Part shown: in pieces, positions 4,600-6,377 of the stretch
Layout: the number at the start of each line of letters is the position of its first letter
How positions within the stretch are numbered: the stretch's first letter is position 1
NCBI GenBank assembly: GCA_018828825.1
Contig: JAHJUV010000076.1
Coordinates: 1 to 6,377 of the forward strand
Direction: 5' to 3'
DNA length: 6,377 nucleotides
Source: Planctomycetota bacterium
GTDB taxonomy: Bacteria; Planctomycetota; Phycisphaerae; Sedimentisphaerales; UBA12454
Notes under the pieces: generated by a model
What the model was told of the DNA's origin: nothing
Database searches by the model: none
The model's input: the letters and a program-made list of their open reading frames with translations, nothing else
Translations under genes and position numbers: made by a program

Positions 4600-4611
4600 T
4601 TGAGGGTAGTG

Positions 4612-5013
4612 ATGCTTATAGAAAAATACAAATGGGGCCAGGGTAAAGATACCCGACTCTGGAGCTCAGTGGCGGTAGCAGTCATAACGGCTATCGGCTG
4701 CTGGAGACTCTATGACAGGCTCCAGGCAACACTGGATGTGACCCAGACGAGAGGGCTGTGGATAAGCACAACAGTACCACTGGGCATCTTCGTGATAGTC
4801 GCAGCACTGCTGTACTGGCTCGTAAACCGGCCGATGGTGGCAGACTTTCTAATAGCAGCGGAAGGCGAACTGAAAAAAGTAAGCTTCAGTTCAAGACGCG
4901 AAATAGCAGTATCGACATTTGTGGTGATTATCGTTGTGTTCTTTATGGCGTTTATGCTCGGTGCGGCAGATTTCTGCTTTAATCTGTTTTTTACAAGCGT
5001 TATCGGGATTTAA
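4612..5013 (+). CDS. secE: Preprotein translocase subunit SecE, long three-helix form
   Basis: A 133-aa inner-membrane subunit that clamps the SecY channel of the Sec translocon. Three hydrophobic segments are visible, at about 17-32, 54-71 and 98-119. The SecE signature follows the second (DFLIAAEGELKKVSFSSRREI, 78-98) and leads into the conserved final helix. The usual KKV.WP(S/T)R motif is KKVSFSSR, with Trp-Pro replaced by Phe-Ser. Minimal SecE has one helix and about 60 residues. Longer forms have extra N-terminal helices, and the YKWGQGKDTR opening is like planctomycete SecE as I recall it. ATG 4612 is chosen because GAGGG (4602-4606) lies five bases upstream. GTG 4609 and TTG 4600 are in frame but poorly placed. 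Confidence 0.93.
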   Translation: MLIEKYKWGQGKDTRLWSSVAVAVITAIGCWRLYDRLQATLDVTQTRGLWISTTVPLGIFVIVAALLYWLVNRPMVADFLIAAEGELKKVSFSSRREIAVSTFVVIIVVFFMAFMLGAADFCFNLFFTSVIGI

Positions 5014-5104
5014 ATATTAGCCCCTAAGGGGAAGGATATATAGACTGATCCGCTAAAGCTACGAACGGACAAGATGGCGGACAAGACAGGATGAGTGATA
5101 ATTT
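5014..5104 (+). repeat. secE-nusG spacer with a CGGACAAGA direct repeat and small hairpins
   Basis: CGGACAAGA occurs at 5066-5074 and again at 5078-5086, 12 bp apart. CCCC-TAA-GGGG (5021-5031) forms a short hairpin. TCCG (5049-5052) can pair with CGGA at either 5066-5069 or 5079-5081 (there as TCCGC/GCGGA). The segment AAAGCTACGAACGGACAAG (5055-5073) resembles AAAACTACGGAGGATAAG (5730-5747), so this spacer seems to contain a diverged member of the dispersed repeat. Confidence 0.4.
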
Positions 5105-5653
5105 ATGCGTTGGTATGTATTAAGAGTGGCCTCCAACCGGGAGGAGCAGGTAAAAGAGACGCTTTTGCGTAAGGTTACGCTGGAAGGGCTTGAAGACGTT
5201 GTCGGCAGAGTCGTTGTGCCCGTCGAACAGGTCAAGCGGATTCGCGGCGGCAAACAAAGAGTACAAAAGCGGAAGCTGTATCCGGGCTACGTATTTATGG
5301 AGATAGAACCGGATGCCGACGGGAAGATAGCCGAAAAGGCGTGGTTCCTGATAAAAGAGACAGTAGGCGTGGGCGACTTTGTCGGCACGGAAGGGCTGCC
5401 TGTACCGATGAGCGATACAGATGTAGCCAAGATGCTTGTCGAAGTTGAAAAAACCATGGAGCAGGCGACAGCGAATATCAAGGTCGATTTCGCCAAGGGC
5501 GACGTCGTTAAAATACGCGAAGGAGCCTTCGAGAACTTCGAGGGTATCGTCGATTCGATAGATTCGGAGCGCGGCGTAGTGAGAGTGATAGTAACAATAT
5601 TCGGCAGGAGTACTCCGCTGGATATAGAATATTGGCAGATAGAAAAGGTATAA
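5105..5653 (+). CDS. nusG: Transcription termination/antitermination factor NusG
   Basis: A 182-aa protein, the usual length for NusG. It binds the RNA polymerase clamp through its NGN domain and links to Rho or ribosomal protein S10 through its KOW domain. The NGN domain (about 1-118) opens with MRWYVLRVASNREEQVKETL and contains KLYPGYVFMEIE (58-68) and ETVGVGDFVG (85-94). The KOW domain (about 129-182) has KGDVVKIREGAFENFEGIV and ends with FGRSTPLDIEYWQIEKV. Phe166 and Arg168 fall at the S10/Rho contact loop. The start is unambiguous, since an in-frame TAA lies at 5099-5101. The Shine-Dalgarno is weak (AGG at 5088-5090, 14 bases away), so initiation may depend on upstream translation. Confidence 0.97.
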   Translation: MRWYVLRVASNREEQVKETLLRKVTLEGLEDVVGRVVVPVEQVKRIRGGKQRVQKRKLYPGYVFMEIEPDADGKIAEKAWFLIKETVGVGDFVGTEGLPVPMSDTDVAKMLVEVEKTMEQATANIKVDFAKGDVVKIREGAFENFEGIVDSIDSERGVVRVIVTIFGRSTPLDIEYWQIEKV

Positions 5654-5655
5654 CG

Positions 5656-5688
5656 AATTTAATATTTAAAATTTAATATTTAAAATTT
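5656..5688 (+). repeat. 14-bp tandem repeat AATTTAATATTTAA after nusG
   Basis: Two perfect adjacent copies (5656-5669 and 5670-5683) are followed by a partial third (AATTT, 5684-5688), starting three bases after the nusG stop. The tract has no G or C. It cannot form a stable terminator but may mark a repeat insertion or an AT-rich regulatory tract. Confidence 0.7.
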
Positions 5689-5717
5689 CGTCAAACGGTT
5701 GCGGTTCCTCTTTCGCT

Positions 5718-5773
5718 TCCTCCTTCGTTAAAACTACGGAGGATAAGTGCGAGGCTCGTCCACCAGAGGCGGA
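5718..5773 (+). repeat. Dispersed palindromic repeat copy in the nusG-rplK spacer
   Basis: TCCTCC (5718-5723) pairs with GGAGGA (5738-5743) around a short AT-rich loop, flanked by CTACGGAGGATAAG (5734-5747). A second hairpin TCCACC-AGA-GGCGGA (5759-5773) follows. The core 5721-5747 matches the reverse complement of 1404-1434 (TCCTTCGTyAA...CTACGGAGGAyArG), on the other side of the tRNA-Thr/tuf promoter region. This is the clearest evidence that the family is dispersed in this genome. Confidence 0.5.
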
Positions 5774-5849
5774 TAAATTTCGGTTGCGTCGAACGGCAAA
5801 CGTGTTCAATACGCAGCGTTTGACTATAGAGCGAAAGGTTATAGTAAAG

Positions 5850-6275
5850 ATGGCAAAAGCAATAACAGGCAAGATAAAATTACAGGCCAAGGGCGGCCAG
5901 GCAACACCGGCGCCTCCAATAGGCCCTGCATTAGGCCAACACGGCGTTAATATTGGACAGTTCGTTCAGCAGTTCAACGCGAGAACAAGCGAGCTTAACG
6001 GAATGATTGTTCCTGTGGAAATAACAGTATTCGCAGACAGGACATTTGAATTTATCGTTAAGAGCCCGCCGGCGGCGGTGCTGCTGAAAGAAGCTGCACA
6101 GGTCGCAAAGGGCAGCGGTACGCCGAACAAAGAAAAAGTCGGCAAGGTAACAGCGGGACAGGTCAAGAAAATAGCTGAGAGAAAAATGAAGGACCTTAAT
6201 GCTTTTGACGTTGACCAAGCCTTTAAGATAATCGAGGGCACGGCACGGAGTATGGGAATTGAGATAGAAAAGTAA
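5850..6275 (+). CDS. rplK: Ribosomal protein L11 (uL11)
   Basis: A 141-aa protein, the typical length. It forms the GTPase-associated centre with 23S rRNA and contacts elongation factors and RelA. The N-terminal domain carries PAPPIGPALGQHGVNIGQF (20-38), including Pro23 and Pro26 at the thiostrepton-binding face. The C-terminal rRNA-binding domain (about 73-141) has KSPPAAVLLKEAA, GKVTAGQVKKIAERKMKDLNA and the ending GTARSMGIEIEK. ATG 5850 is chosen because MAKAITGKIKLQ is the family N-terminus and AAAGG (5834-5838) lies 11 bases upstream. The in-frame extension back to 5784 is non-conserved spacer. rplA would be expected next but does not begin within the remaining 102 bases. Confidence 0.97.
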   Translation: MAKAITGKIKLQAKGGQATPAPPIGPALGQHGVNIGQFVQQFNARTSELNGMIVPVEITVFADRTFEFIVKSPPAAVLLKEAAQVAKGSGTPNKEKVGKVTAGQVKKIAERKMKDLNAFDVDQAFKIIEGTARSMGIEIEK

Positions 6276-6310
6276 CTTAAAACTAAAGGATACCTCTAAA
6301 AATTCATTTT

Positions 6311-6337
6311 GGCGGCAGAGCGAATCTTTTTGTCGCC
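6311..6337 (+). promoter_or_regulatory. Stem-loop downstream of rplK
   Basis: GGCGGCA (6311-6317) pairs with TGTCGCC (6331-6337) through seven pairs, one of them G-U, around a 13-base loop. An alternative pairing is GCAGA (6315-6319) with TCTGC (6340-6344). No T-run follows the stem, so it is not a clear terminator. It lies in the spacer before the presumed rplA and could be a regulatory or processing structure. Confidence 0.3.
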
Positions 6338-6377
6338 GGTCTGCGTTAGACAAAAGCCACTTTATCTATTGATAAAG

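Larger units (their letters stand above)
4068..4611 (+). other. Long tRNA-Trp to secE spacer without a gene
   Basis: Roughly 540 bp with no credible coding frame. The first 300 bases (4081-4380) are about 79% purine on the + strand by hand count. The rest is a series of degenerate direct repeats ending in T-runs, annotated separately. AGGCCGG at 4073-4079 can pair with the 3' acceptor strand of tRNA-Trp (4060-4066). No clear promoter was found. The spacer is probably transcribed as part of the operon. Confidence 0.55.

Noticed and set aside
4758..4982. 74-aa frame within secE in another frame
   Set aside because: Fully contained in secE, with no conserved features.
5091..5123. Ten-codon leader peptide (MSDNLCVGMY) overlapping the nusG start out of frame
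   Set aside because: The AGG directly abuts the ATG, with no usable spacing, and nothing supports translation.
5784..5849. 22-residue N-terminal extension of L11
   Set aside because: The extension is non-conserved and covers spacer sequence. The MAKAITGKIKLQ start at 5850 fits the family.
6309..6377. TTG-initiated open frame reaching the window edge, possible rplA start
   Set aside because: The translation does not resemble the L1 N-terminus and there is no Shine-Dalgarno at suitable spacing.

Overview
The window is most likely from a planctomycete, probably a Phycisphaerae-type member of the Planctomycetota. This is an inference from protein features, not a database match. EF-Tu has an enlarged switch I of the kind I recall from planctomycete EF-Tu. 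SecE is a long three-helix form with an N-terminal segment before the conserved SecE core. Gene order (tRNA-Thr, tuf, rpmG, tRNA-Trp, secE, nusG, rplK) is the standard bacterial tufB/secE-nusG-rplK arrangement.

Left part (1-1371): AT-rich accessory DNA. The + strand begins with the last 36 codons of an unidentified protein. A convergent two-gene operon on the - strand has a sigma70-like promoter (1344-1371), a 241-aa helical protein resembling abortive-infection (AbiJ/HEPN-like) proteins, and a 68-aa protein of unknown function. The small gene's Shine-Dalgarno lies inside the last codons of the larger gene. Between the convergent ends is a 138-bp structured element (196-333) bounded by a 12/13 inverted repeat.

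Middle (1372-2162): about 800 bp without a convincing gene, packed with palindromes and short inverted repeats. Some belong to a small dispersed family that recurs between secE, nusG and rplK. A candidate promoter with an AT-rich upstream tract lies at 1937-1964. A stem-loop region with two mutually exclusive pairings (2071-2137) lies between it and tRNA-Thr.

Right part (2163-6275): a co-oriented translation/transcription/secretion cluster of tRNA-Thr(GGU), EF-Tu, ribosomal protein L33, tRNA-Trp(CCA), SecE, NusG and ribosomal protein L11. The genes are ordinary, but the spacers are unusually long and repeat-rich. They include a strong stem-loop after tuf, nested tandem repeats running into the tRNA-Trp acceptor stem, about 300 nt of purine-rich strand plus tandem repeats ending in T-runs before secE, and a 14-bp tandem repeat after nusG. 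The expected next gene (rplA) does not begin within the window.

The best candidates for something undescribed are the AbiJ-like plus 68-aa operon and the two compact structured elements (196-333 and 1485-1602). The most intriguing regulatory features are the alternative pairings upstream of tRNA-Thr/tuf and of rpmG.
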